Source: an uncultured Streptococcus sp.
Lineage (GTDB): Bacteria > Bacillota > Bacilli > Lactobacillales > Aerococcaceae
Assembly: GCA_916050055.1 (NCBI GenBank)
Contig: CAJZJY010000008.1
Span: 1 to 14,076 of the forward strand
Direction: 5' to 3'
Length of the DNA: 14,076 nt
Shown piece by piece: positions 7,310 through 14,033 of this stretch. Below the pieces are notes generated by a model. That model was not told the origin of the DNA. It saw nothing but the letters and a program-made list of their open reading frames with translations, and searched no databases. The position numbers and the translations under genes were made by a program. How positions within the stretch are numbered: the first letter of the stretch is position 1; each line of letters begins with the position of its first letter.

Positions 7310-7338
7310 ACTATATCGTTGAAAACGATTTCTGTCAA
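7310..7338 (-). promoter_or_regulatory. Sigma-A promoter of gldA
   Basis: Read on the minus strand, TTGACA (7333-7338) and TATAGT (7310-7315) are separated by exactly 17 bases. This is a consensus -35 and a five-of-six -10. Transcription would start near 7303, giving a leader of about 28 nt before ATG 7275. Confidence 0.88.
7319..7333. promoter_or_regulatory. cre site (CcpA operator) in the gldA promoter
   Basis: The plus-strand bases TTGAAAACGATTTCT fit every position of the degenerate cre consensus WTGNAANCGNWNNCW. The site fills the spacer between the gldA -35 and -10, so CcpA binding there would block RNA polymerase. Repression by preferred sugars is inferred. Confidence 0.75.
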
Positions 7339-7565
7339 TGGAGATTCTGTGTTGTTTTAACTAGTAATCTGAGATTTCTTAGAATAGGGAAGAACATTAC
7401 TGGGGATGAGGAGATTTTTGGGATAAACGATTCTTGTTGGGAATGATTCTAATCTTCAATGCTGTATGATGTTTCATCTCATGAAAACAAAATATCTCCA
7501 AAGAAAAGTCCTCAAAAATACCGTTTTTCCTTAACAATTCTTAATGAAGGAATTCTTGAAAACGG
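7339..7565. other. Divergent intergenic region between the gldA and hpf promoters
   Basis: I see no gene here. Two direct imperfect copies of TTGGGA-(4-5 nt)-GATTCT lie at 7418-7434 and 7437-7450, and a small TTTCAT-CTC-ATGAAA inverted repeat lies at 7472-7486. Neither matches an operator I know. The rest is A+T-rich without clear promoter pairs. Confidence 0.5.
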
Positions 7566-7594
7566 TTGTAAAACCCCTTTGCATGCTTTATAAT
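7566..7594 (+). promoter_or_regulatory. Sigma-A promoter of hpf
   Basis: TTGTAA (7566-7571) and a consensus TATAAT (7589-7594) are 17 bases apart. Transcription would start near 7601 and give a leader of about 85 nt. A cre-like sequence with one mismatch (7556-7570) overlaps the -35. Confidence 0.8.
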
Positions 7595-7621
7595 AAAACT
7601 ATAGAAATCAAACGAAGCAAT

Positions 7622-7669
7622 TCCTAAGAGTGGTCCTTAGGATATTTCTTCAAATCTGGTTTTCCAGAT
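7622..7669 (+). promoter_or_regulatory. Two hairpins in the hpf leader
   Basis: The first stem pairs TCCTAAG (7622-7628) with CTTAGGA (7636-7642). The second pairs ATCTGG (7654-7659) with CCAGAT (7664-7669) around a TTTT loop and ends 4 bases before the ribosome site GGGGAG (7674-7679). The second could modulate ribosome access or protect the 5' end; no known RNA family is recognised. Confidence 0.6.
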
Positions 7670-7685
7670 GAAAGGGGAGAGTATT

Positions 7686-8228
7686 ATGTTTAAATATAAT
7701 ATCCGTGGAGAAAATATTGAGGTCACAGAAGCGATTCGTCAATACGCAGAAAAGAAAATTAGCAAATTAGAAAAATACTTTACTGACGTTGCTAATGCGA
7801 CTGTATATGTCAACTTGAAAGTCTACACTGAAAAGACTGCAAAAGTTGAAGTTACGATCCCACTTCCTTATTTAGTTCTACGTGCCGAGGAAACTTCAAT
7901 TGATTTATATGGAAGTATTGACTTGGTAGTCGATAAACTTGAAAGACAAGTTCGTAAACATAAAACAAAAATCAATCGTAAATCTCGCGAAAAAGGATTC
8001 GATATTGTGTTACCACCACTTCCAGAAGTGCCTGAAGAGGACGAAACAGGATTAGAAATCGTTCGTACAAAACGAATTGATTTGAAACCAATGGATAGTG
8101 AAGAAGCAGTTCTTCAAATGAACATGTTAGGACATAACTTCTTTATCTACCAAGATGCTGAAACGAACGAAACCAACATTGTTTATCGTCGTAAAGATGG
8201 AAAATATGGTTTGATTGAAACAAATTAA
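7686..8228 (+). CDS. hpf: Ribosome hibernation promoting factor, long form (HPF)
   Basis: The 180-residue protein binds the 30S decoding region and drives formation of inactive 100S ribosome dimers in stationary phase. The N-terminal S30AE domain occupies about residues 1-95 (starting MFKYNIRGENIEVTEAIRQY) with its beta-alpha-beta-beta-beta-alpha pattern. A charged linker follows (about 96-125), and then the dimerisation domain characteristic of long HPF, including MNMLGHNFFIYQD and the ending RRKDGKYGLIE. I start at ATG 7686, preceded by GGGGAG (7674-7679) at 6 nt spacing; an in-frame ATG at 7668 lies inside the leader hairpin and would place the ribosome site within the gene. It has its own promoter and terminator. 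In Bacillus the homologue (YvyD) is stress-controlled by sigma-B and sigma-H; here the visible promoter is of sigma-A type. Confidence 0.95.
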   Translation: MFKYNIRGENIEVTEAIRQYAEKKISKLEKYFTDVANATVYVNLKVYTEKTAKVEVTIPLPYLVLRAEETSIDLYGSIDLVVDKLERQVRKHKTKINRKSREKGFDIVLPPLPEVPEEDETGLEIVRTKRIDLKPMDSEEAVLQMNMLGHNFFIYQDAETNETNIVYRRKDGKYGLIETN

Positions 8229-8237
8229 TAAAATTTT

Positions 8238-8265
8238 AGGTGGCTTTTTTAAGCCACCTTTTTTT
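8238..8265 (+). terminator. Rho-independent terminator of hpf
   Basis: A perfect 9-bp stem pairs AGGTGGCTT (8238-8246) with AAGCCACCT (8251-8259) around TTTT, followed by seven T to 8265. It starts 9 bases after the hpf stop. Confidence 0.94.
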
Positions 8266-8375
8266 GTGAATAGAAATGGCGCTAGTTTTAGCGAAAAGAA
8301 AACGGAGTTAAAGCAACAACAACTTTCCGTTTGGATAGGAAATTGGGTTTCTTTGACGTAAAAATGTAAAAAAAT
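8266..8375 (+). other. Spacer between two tandem terminators
   Basis: There is no open frame here worth calling. A small hairpin CGCTA-GTT-TTAGCG lies near 8281-8294, and AAACGGA ... TCCGTTT (about 8299-8333) is an inverted repeat. A short RNA ending at the second terminator is possible, but I see no convincing promoter after the hpf terminator. Confidence 0.35.
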
Positions 8376-8377
8376 CG

Positions 8378-8406
8378 GGTGACTTTGAAAAAAGTCGCCT
8401 TTTTTT
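8378..8406 (+). terminator. Second terminator upstream of secA
   Basis: GGTGACTT (8378-8385) pairs with AAGTCGCC (8392-8399), including one G-U pair, around a 6-base loop. It is followed by a run of seven T. It may back up the hpf terminator or end a separate short transcript. Confidence 0.85.
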
Positions 8407-8428
8407 GCTTTCTTAATTAGCTAAACAA

Positions 8429-8437
8429 TGGTAAAAT
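8429..8437 (+). promoter_or_regulatory. Extended -10 promoter of secA
   Basis: TGGTAAAAT is an extended -10 element (TGn plus TAAAAT). No good -35 is visible: TTTCTT lies 17 bases upstream but matches poorly. Transcription would start near 8444, giving a leader of about 100 nt. Confidence 0.55.
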
Positions 8438-8448
8438 GAATAAGATGC

Positions 8449-8521
8449 AATAGGTGTAGCCACCTATTTGTAGTACTTTTATGAGATTTAAAATGTTCAC
8501 CGATTTAAAAATAATGGTGAA
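8449..8521 (+). promoter_or_regulatory. Structured secA leader (two inverted repeats)
   Basis: An 8-bp perfect stem AATAGGTG (8449-8456) / CACCTATT (8461-8468) with a TAGC loop is followed by TTCACC (8496-8501) / GGTGAA (8516-8521). The second ends just before the ribosome site AAAAAAGGAG (8525-8534). A role in control of secA is possible but unproven. Confidence 0.5.
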
Positions 8522-8542
8522 AATAAAAAAGGAGTTAATTAA

Positions 8543-10987
8543 ATGGCAAATTTTTTGAGACAGTTAGTTGAAAATGATAAGCGTGAATTACGTCGTTTAG
8601 GAAAACTAGCGGATAAAGTAATTGCGTTAGAATCTCAAATGGCTGCATTAGAAGATGCTGATTTTCCAGTAAAAACAGAAGAATATAAAGCAAGATATGC
8701 CCAAGGGGAGTCTTTAGATGCATTACTTCCTGAAGCATTCGCTTTAGTACGTGAGGGAGCTAAACGTGTATTAGGCTTATTCCCATATAAAGTTCAAATC
8801 ATGGGTGGGATTACACTTCATGATGGGAATATTGCGGAAATGCGTACCGGTGAAGGTAAAACGTTAACGGCGACAATGCCTGTATACTTAAACGCATTAT
8901 CAGGAGACGGCGTTCACGTAGTTACAGTAAACGAATACTTAGCCTCTCGTGACGCTCGCGAAATGGGTGAGTTATATAACTTCTTAGGCTTGACTGTAGG
9001 GTTAAACTTAACAGGAATGTCTTCAGAAGAAAAACGTGCTGCATATGCAGCAGACATCACTTACAGCACAAACAGTGAATTAGGATTTGACTACTTACGT
9101 GATAACATGGTGGTTTACAAATCACAAATGGTACAACGTCCATTGAACTATGCAGTTGTCGATGAAACAGACTCAATCTTAATCGACGAAGCGCGTACGC
9201 CATTGATTATTTCAGGACAAGCTGAAAAATCAACAGTGTTATACCAACGTGCCGATATGTTTGTGAAAGGATTAAAAGAGGAAGAAGATTACACAATCGA
9301 CTTAACTTCTAAAACAATCTCATTAACAGACGAAGGGATTAACAAAGCTGAACAAACATTCCGCTTACCAAACCTTTATGACGTGGATAACTCAGCGCTT
9401 GTTCACCATATCGACCAAGCTTTACGTGCGAACTACATTATGTTACGCGACATCGACTATGTGGTGGATGAAGGTAAAGTTAAAATCGTTGATGGATTTA
9501 CTGGACGTATCATGGAAGGTCGTCGTTACTCAGATGGTCTTCACCAAGCGATTGAAGCTAAAGAAGGCGTTGAAGTTGAAAACGAGTCTAAGACAATGGC
9601 GACAATCACTTACCAAAACTACTTCCGTATGTATCGTAAATTGTCAGGGATGACAGGTACTGCGAAGACTGAAGAGGAAGAATTTAGAGAAATCTACAAC
9701 ATGAACGTTATTGCAATTCCAACAAACCGTCCAATTCAACGTATCGATGGCCACGATTTAATCTACCCATCATTACGTAGTAAATTCCGTGCGGTTGTTC
9801 AAGATATCAAACAACGTCATGAAGCAGGTCAACCAATCCTTGTCGGTACGGTTGCCGTTGAAACAAGTGAATTGCTTTCAAACATGTTACGTGCAGAAGG
9901 AATTCCGCACGAAGTATTAAATGCGAAAAACCACTTTAAAGAAGCAGAAATTATCATGTCAGCTGGTCAACGTGGCGCTGTAACAATCGCGACAAACATG
10001 GCCGGACGTGGTACTGACATCAAGCTTGGTAAAGGCGTGAAAGAACTTGGTGGACTTTGCGTAATCGGTACAGAACGTCACGAAAGCCGTCGTATCGATA
10101 ACCAATTACGTGGACGTAGTGGACGTCAAGGGGACCCAGGTGCAACACAATTCTACCTATCATTAGAAGATGATTTGATGAAACGTTTCGGTGGAGAAAA
10201 AATGCAAGCAATCTGGGAACGTCTAAACTTAACAGATGAAGGCGATGATAACTTCATCCAAAGTAAGATGTTAACAAGACAAGTAGAATCTTCACAAAAA
10301 CGTGTTGAAGGGAACAACTACGATACTCGTAAAAGCGTCCTAGAGTACGATGAGGTTATGCGTGAACAACGTGAAATCATCTACTCACAACGTCTACAAA
10401 TTATTAATGAAGATCAATCACTTGAAAAAGTGACAAAAGGTATGATCCGTCGTACAATTCACCGTGTTGTGGAAAGTCATACATTGACAGATCAAAAAGA
10501 GTGGAACTTAGAAGGAATTGTGGACTTTGCTCACAACTCAATCTGTGCTCCAGATGAACTTTCAATTAGCGATTTAGAAGGCAAATCAGCTGCTGAAATC
10601 GAAGGCATCTTAAACGAAAAAGCAATGGAAATCTACAAAGAAAAACAAGAGCAATTGAATGGCGACAATCAAATGCTTGAGTTCGAAAAAGTAGTTATCC
10701 TACGTGTGGTTGACCGTAAGTGGACAGATCATATCGATGATATGGACCAATTACGTCAAAGCGTTGGTTTACGTGGATACGCTCAAATCGATCCATTAAC
10801 AGAGTACCAAACAGAAGGTTACGAACGATTCCAACAAATGATTGCTGCAATCGACTATGATGTAACACGTATCTTGATGAAATCTCAAATTCGTCAAAAC
10901 TTACAACGTGAACAAATTCAAGGAGTTCGTAGTGTAGTGGCTACAGGTCATGACAGAACTTCTGACGATGATTCAGAAAAAGCTTAA
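8543..10987 (+). CDS. secA: Protein translocase ATPase SecA
   Basis: SecA is the cytosolic/membrane motor that pushes unfolded preproteins through SecYEG. The 814-residue product has Walker A MRTGEGKT at about 100-107, the DEAD-box-like VVDETD (205-210) followed by the [12 protein letters not shown] stretch, the preprotein cross-linking domain (about 225-370), the second nucleotide-binding domain with [11 protein letters not shown] (about 486-496) and [10 protein letters not shown] (about 523-532), and the helical scaffold and wing domains to about residue 780. The ending [20 protein letters not shown] lacks the cysteine-rich zinc-binding tail present in E. coli and B. subtilis SecA, so the protein is about 27 residues shorter than the 841-residue B. 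subtilis protein; some lactobacilli also lack this tail. AAAAAAGGAG is 8 nt before the ATG. It is preceded by its own promoter and followed by a terminator and prfB. Confidence 0.98.
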   Translation: MANFLRQLVENDKRELRRLGKLADKVIALESQMAALEDADFPVKTEEYKARYAQGESLDALLPEAFALVREGAKRVLGLFPYKVQIMGGITLHDGNIAEMRTGEGKTLTATMPVYLNALSGDGVHVVTVNEYLASRDAREMGELYNFLGLTVGLNLTGMSSEEKRAAYAADITYSTNSELGFDYLRDNMVVYKSQMVQRPLNYAVVDETDSILIDEARTPLIISGQAEKSTVLYQRADMFVKGLKEEEDYTIDLTSKTISLTDEGINKAEQTFRLPNLYDVDNSALVHHIDQALRANYIMLRDIDYVVDEGKVKIVDGFTGRIMEGRRYSDGLHQAIEAKEGVEVENESKTMATITYQNYFRMYRKLSGMTGTAKTEEEEFREIYNMNVIAIPTNRPIQRIDGHDLIYPSLRSKFRAVVQDIKQRHEAGQPILVGTVAVETSELLSNMLRAEGIPHEVLNAKNHFKEAEIIMSAGQRGAVTIATNMAGRGTDIKLGKGVKELGGLCVIGTERHESRRIDNQLRGRSGRQGDPGATQFYLSLEDDLMKRFGGEKMQAIWERLNLTDEGDDNFIQSKMLTRQVESSQKRVEGNNYDTRKSVLEYDEVMREQREIIYSQRLQIINEDQSLEKVTKGMIRRTIHRVVESHTLTDQKEWNLEGIVDFAHNSICAPDELSISDLEGKSAAEIEGILNEKAMEIYKEKQEQLNGDNQMLEFEKVVILRVVDRKWTDHIDDMDQLRQSVGLRGYAQIDPLTEYQTEGYERFQQMIAAIDYDVTRILMKSQIRQNLQREQIQGVRSVVATGHDRTSDDDSEKA

Positions 10988-10999
10988 TAACAAAGGGAG

Positions 11000-11027
11000 A
11001 CGGCGAAGCATTTCGCCGTTTTCTTTT
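11000..11027 (+). terminator. Rho-independent terminator between secA and prfB
   Basis: ACGGCGAA (11000-11007) pairs perfectly with TTCGCCGT (11012-11019) around GCAT and is followed by TTTTCTTTT. It ends only 14 bases before the prfB start, so prfB must rely on read-through or on a promoter inside secA. Confidence 0.9.
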
Positions 11028-11041
11028 AGAAAGAGGTCAAT

Positions 11042-12164
11042 ATGGAAATTAGTGAAATTAGAAATGCGCTTGAGGCCATGAACGAACAAATTATCAGTTA
11101 TAGGAGGTCTCTTTGACTTAGATCGCTTAGAGGAAGATATCGCAGCCTATGAGCAAGAGATGTCTGAACCATCGTTTTGGGATGATAGCGAAAAAGCGAA
11201 TCAAGTCATTCAAAAGAATAATGAATTAAAGGCTATTTATGATACTTTCCATAAAATGGAATTAGCGCATGAAGAGACCGGTTTGTTATTTGAAATGTAT
11301 AAAGAAGAGCCAGATGAAGAAGTACATGCGGAAATCGTTGAGGCGATTGGGTCTCTTGAGAAGGACTTGCAACAGTACGAATTAAGTATGTTGCTGAACG
11401 GTCCACATGATAAGAACAGTGCCATTTTAGAAATCCATCCAGGTGCTGGTGGTACGGAATCGCAAGACTGGGGAAGCATGCTGCTTCGGATGTATATGCG
11501 TTGGGCTGAAAAACATGGTTACCGCGTTGAAACAGTGGATTATCAAGACGGGGACGAAGCAGGGATTAAATCTGTAACCTTGTCGATTGAAGGGTTAAAT
11601 GCATACGGGTACTTACGCTCTGAAAAAGGGGTGCATCGTCTCGTTCGTATTTCTCCATTTGACGCAGCTGGAAAACGTCATACATCATTCTGTTCAGTGG
11701 ATGTTGTTCCGCAAATGGATGGTGATATCGATATTGAAATTAACCCAGATGACTTAAAAGTAGACGTGTACCGTGCAAGTGGTGCCGGTGGACAACATAT
11801 TAATAAGACGTCTTCTGCGGTTCGTATTACGCATATTCCAACTGGTATCGTGACGCAGAGTCAGGCGCAACGTTCTCAATTTAAAAACAGAGACCAAGCG
11901 ATGGCGATGTTGAAGGCAAAATTATTCCAATTAGAAGAAGAAAAGAAGGCGGCAGAATTGGCAGCTATCCGTGGCGAGCAAAAAGATATCGCCTGGGGTT
12001 CTCAAATTCGTAACTATGTGTTCCATCCTTATTCAATGGTAAAAGATTTACGTTCTGGATATGAGACAGGAAATATTGTTGCGGTCATGGATGGAGACTT
12101 GGATCCGTTTATGGATGCGTATTTAAAATGGACGCTTGAGGGAACAAAAGTAACTGAAGAATAA
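11042..12164 (+). CDS. prfB: Peptide chain release factor 2 (RF2), expressed by programmed +1 frameshift
   Basis: RF2 reads UGA and UAA stop codons and triggers release of the finished protein. Translation starts at ATG 11042 (GAGG at 11033-11036), runs 24 codons in frame 2 and meets an in-frame TGA at 11114-11116. A +1 slip on CTT, skipping T11114, continues as GAC TTA GAT into the long frame ending at 12164, giving 373 residues, close to the usual 365-372. Starting at ATG 11160 instead would remove the conserved N-terminal helix. The stop-codon recognition motif SPF is at about residues 204-206 and the catalytic GGQ at 249-251, matching E. coli numbering within one residue. SPF rather than PxT proves RF2 and not RF1. 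Followed by a terminator, it lies in the conserved secA-prfB-ftsEX order. Confidence 0.97.
11102..11117 (+). promoter_or_regulatory. prfB programmed +1 frameshift site
   Basis: The bases AGGAGG (11102-11107), TCT, CTT, TGA, C make up the classical RF2 autoregulatory element: an internal Shine-Dalgarno sequence 3 bases before the slippery CTT, then a weak UGA-C stop. When RF2 is scarce the ribosome stalls at UGA and slips +1. The AGGAGG is a full match to the anti-SD, stronger than the E. coli AGGGGG. Confidence 0.96.
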
Positions 12165-12172
12165 TAGTAGAG

Positions 12173-12199
12173 AAACACCTAGTGAGAGCTGGGTGTTTT
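12173..12199 (+). terminator. Terminator of prfB
   Basis: AAACACCTAG (12173-12182) pairs with CTGGGTGTTT (12189-12198), with one G-U pair, around TGAGAG. The T tract is short (TTTT), so efficiency may be moderate. Confidence 0.78.
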
Positions 12200-12264
12200 A
12201 CTGTTGGTAGGCAAATTGTTTTAAGTTCGTTTTAATTATCTGTATTATTATTGGGTGAAACTTC

Positions 12265-12396
12265 CGTATCCTGAGTAGTTGAACTCGGAAAAGCAGAGGC
12301 TCAAGCCTTTCGTGTTTTGTCCGCACGGTCATTCTGACCGCTTGCGTCAAAACCGCGAACCGTCTTCGCCTCTAACCGCTTTTCCTCGTATCCTGA
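12265..12396. repeat. G+C-rich nested inverted-repeat element flanked by 10-bp direct repeats
   Basis: CGTATCCTGA occurs at 12265-12274 and again at 12387-12396. Between them GGAAAAGC plus AGAGGC (12287-12300) pairs with GCCTCT (12368-12373) and GCTTTTCC (12378-12385), with a 4-base bulge. Inside, GTTTTG (12314-12319) / CAAAAC (12348-12353) encloses GCA-CGGTC / GACCG-CT-TGC with an ATTCT loop. By hand count 12281-12390 is about 54% G+C, against A+T-rich flanks. It looks like a MITE or intergenic repeat; whether other copies exist cannot be seen here. The plus strand has no T run after it, so it is not a simple terminator. Confidence 0.6.
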
Positions 12397-12442
12397 TTTT
12401 AATATTTTTGTAATCTTATGTGAAGGGGTTGTAATATTGGGG

Positions 12443-12451
12443 TGCTATAAT
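12443..12451 (+). promoter_or_regulatory. Extended -10 promoter of ftsEX
   Basis: TGCTATAAT is a perfect extended -10. No -35 hexamer sits at the right distance, as is common for extended -10 promoters. The start would be near 12458 and the leader about 37 nt, with GGTGAG (12486-12491) as ribosome site. Confidence 0.75.
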
Positions 12452-12494
12452 AGGGTGGATTAAAATATCGAAGGATTAGAAAGCTGGTGAGTTT

Positions 12495-13181
12495 ATGATT
12501 GAAATGATGAATGTAACTAAGAAATATAATAAAGGGATCACTGCTATTAATAATTTATCAATCCAAATTAAGGATGGAGAGTTCGTTTATGTAGTAGGGC
12601 CTTCTGGTGCAGGTAAATCAACTTTCATTAAAATGATGTATCGCGAAGAAAAAGCGACTAAAGGTAGAATTCGTGTAGGTAAATATGATTTGATGAAAAT
12701 TAGAGATCGTCAAATTCCGTACTTACGCCGTTATGTAGGGGTTGTCTTCCAAGACTTTAAACTCTTACAACATAAAACTGTATACGAAAACGTGGCATAT
12801 GCGATGGAGGTTATTGAAAAATCACCTCGTGAAATTAAACGCCGTGTAGAAGACGTTTTAGAGTTAGTAAACCTAAAACACCGTATGAACAATTTCCCAA
12901 ATGAATTATCTGGTGGGGAACAACAACGTGTGGCGATTGCCCGTGCGATCGTAAATACACCTGGTATCCTTATTGCCGATGAGCCAACAGGGAACCTTGA
13001 CCCAGATACTTCTATGGAAATCATGGATATCCTTGAGCGTATCAACGAACAAGGAACAACAATCGTAATGGCAACACACAATAGCCAAATCGTTAACGAG
13101 AAAAAGCATCGTGTAATTGCGATTGAAAATGGTCAAATTGTACGTGACCAAGAACAGGGGGAATACGGATATGAAGATTAG
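12495..13181 (+). CDS. ftsE: Cell division ATP-binding protein FtsE
   Basis: FtsE is the cytosolic ABC ATPase that with FtsX transmits a division signal across the membrane to activate peptidoglycan hydrolases such as PcsB or CwlO types. The 228-residue product has Walker A GPSGAGKST at about 35-43, a Q-loop at VGVVFQDF, the ABC signature LSGGEQQR at 138-145, Walker B ILIADEP with Asp162 and Glu163, the D-loop (TGNLDP), and the switch histidine in MATHN. The N-terminus MIEMMNVTKKY is that of Firmicute FtsE. An ATG three codons later is possible but less likely given GGTGAG 3 nt before ATG 12495, which is a rather short spacing. The gene overlaps ftsX by 11 bases, so the two are translationally coupled. 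Lipoprotein-export and MacB-like ATPases are relatives, but the ftsX neighbour settles the name. Confidence 0.97.
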   Translation: MIEMMNVTKKYNKGITAINNLSIQIKDGEFVYVVGPSGAGKSTFIKMMYREEKATKGRIRVGKYDLMKIRDRQIPYLRRYVGVVFQDFKLLQHKTVYENVAYAMEVIEKSPREIKRRVEDVLELVNLKHRMNNFPNELSGGEQQRVAIARAIVNTPGILIADEPTGNLDPDTSMEIMDILERINEQGTTIVMATHNSQIVNEKKHRVIAIENGQIVRDQEQGEYGYED

Positions 13182-14033
13182 AACCATGGGTCGTCATATA
13201 CGTGACGCCTTCAAGAGTCTTTTCAGAAATGGATTGATGACATTTGGTGCTGTTTCTGCAGTATCAATGATTTTATTAATCGTAGGGGTGTTCGTATCAC
13301 TACTATTTAACGTTAATAAAATCGGTTCAGATATTGAAAATGACGTAAACGTACGTGTTTTTATTGATTTGGCAGCGGACCAAACAAAAACAGATGAATT
13401 AGAAGCAAAAATTAAAGCCTTAGATGGCGTTGAGTCTGTTACTTTCCGTTCTAAAGACGAAGAGTTAGAAGACGTAACAAAGAACTTTGGGGAAGAGTTA
13501 TCATTATTTAAAAATGATGCAAACCCACTTCGTAATGCGTTCGACGTAAAAGCAGTGGAACCACAAAAAACAAGTGCCATTGCAAAAGCAATCGAAGGTA
13601 TGGATTACGTAGCGCGTGTTCGTTATGGGGAAGCTCGTGCGGACAACTTATTCCGTATTATTGCAACAGCGCGTAATATTGGTGCGGTTGTGATTTTAGG
13701 ACTGTTAGCATTAGCGATGTTCTTAATTTCAAATACCATTCGTGCAACAATCTACGCACGTAGAACAGAAATTCAAATCATGCGTCTTGTAGGGGCGACA
13801 AAAGCTTACATTCGTTGGCCATTCTTCTTAGAAGGCGGTATGATTGGATTAATCGGTTCAATTATTCCAATCGGATTAGTATGGTCAGTATACCTATGGG
13901 TGTATAAAGGCGGTTCAGATTTCTTCTCTGGATCAAGCTTTAGCCTACTCGATCCAAATCCATTCTTGATTTATGTTTCAGCAGGAATGGTTGCTATCGG
14001 TGTTCTTATCGGTGCGTTTGGTTCAGTCCTTTC
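13171..14033 (+). CDS. ftsX: Cell division protein FtsX, 3' end missing
   Basis: FtsX is the four-helix membrane partner of FtsE. ATG 13171 overlaps the ftsE end, with AGGGGGAA (13156-13163) as ribosome site. The product starts MKIRTMGRHIRDAFKSL. A first membrane helix spans about residues 24-47. An extracellular domain of about 120 residues, the part that contacts the hydrolase, follows. Three further helices lie at about 171-195, 215-245 and 268-287. The region NTIRATIYARRTEIQIMRLVGAT before helix three is the FtsX family signature. Genomic sequence ends at 14033, after about 287 codons; relatives are about 294-310 residues and end in a short basic tail, so probably fewer than 20 residues are lost. 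The frame continues into adapter DNA and has no stop in the window; those last 14 codons must not be annotated as FtsX. In Streptococcus pneumoniae FtsEX is essential with PcsB. Confidence 0.95.

Noticed and set aside
7668..7685. ATG 7668 as the start of hpf
   Set aside because: The codon is inside a hairpin, has no ribosome site in front of it, and would put GGGGAG inside the gene; family proteins begin at the equivalent of ATG 7686.
8493..8558. A 21-codon open frame starting at ATG 8493 and overlapping the secA start, as a SecM-like leader peptide
   Set aside because: It has no ribosome site before its ATG, no arrest-like motif or signal sequence, and its overlap with the secA start is easily due to chance in A+T-rich DNA.
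12290..12400. A short open stretch on the minus strand through the repeat element giving a charged peptide
   Set aside because: There is no start codon with a ribosome site, it is only about 35 codons, and the G+C-rich inverted repeats explain the lack of stop codons.
13194..13580. A 128-codon minus-strand open frame opposite ftsX
   Set aside because: It lies wholly within ftsX, has low-complexity Ser/Asn-rich translation and no ribosome site.
1..14033. CRISPR array, tRNA, rRNA, phage or insertion-sequence genes
   Set aside because: Both strands were read and no regularly spaced repeats, tRNA cloverleaf, rRNA segments, transposase or phage motifs were found.
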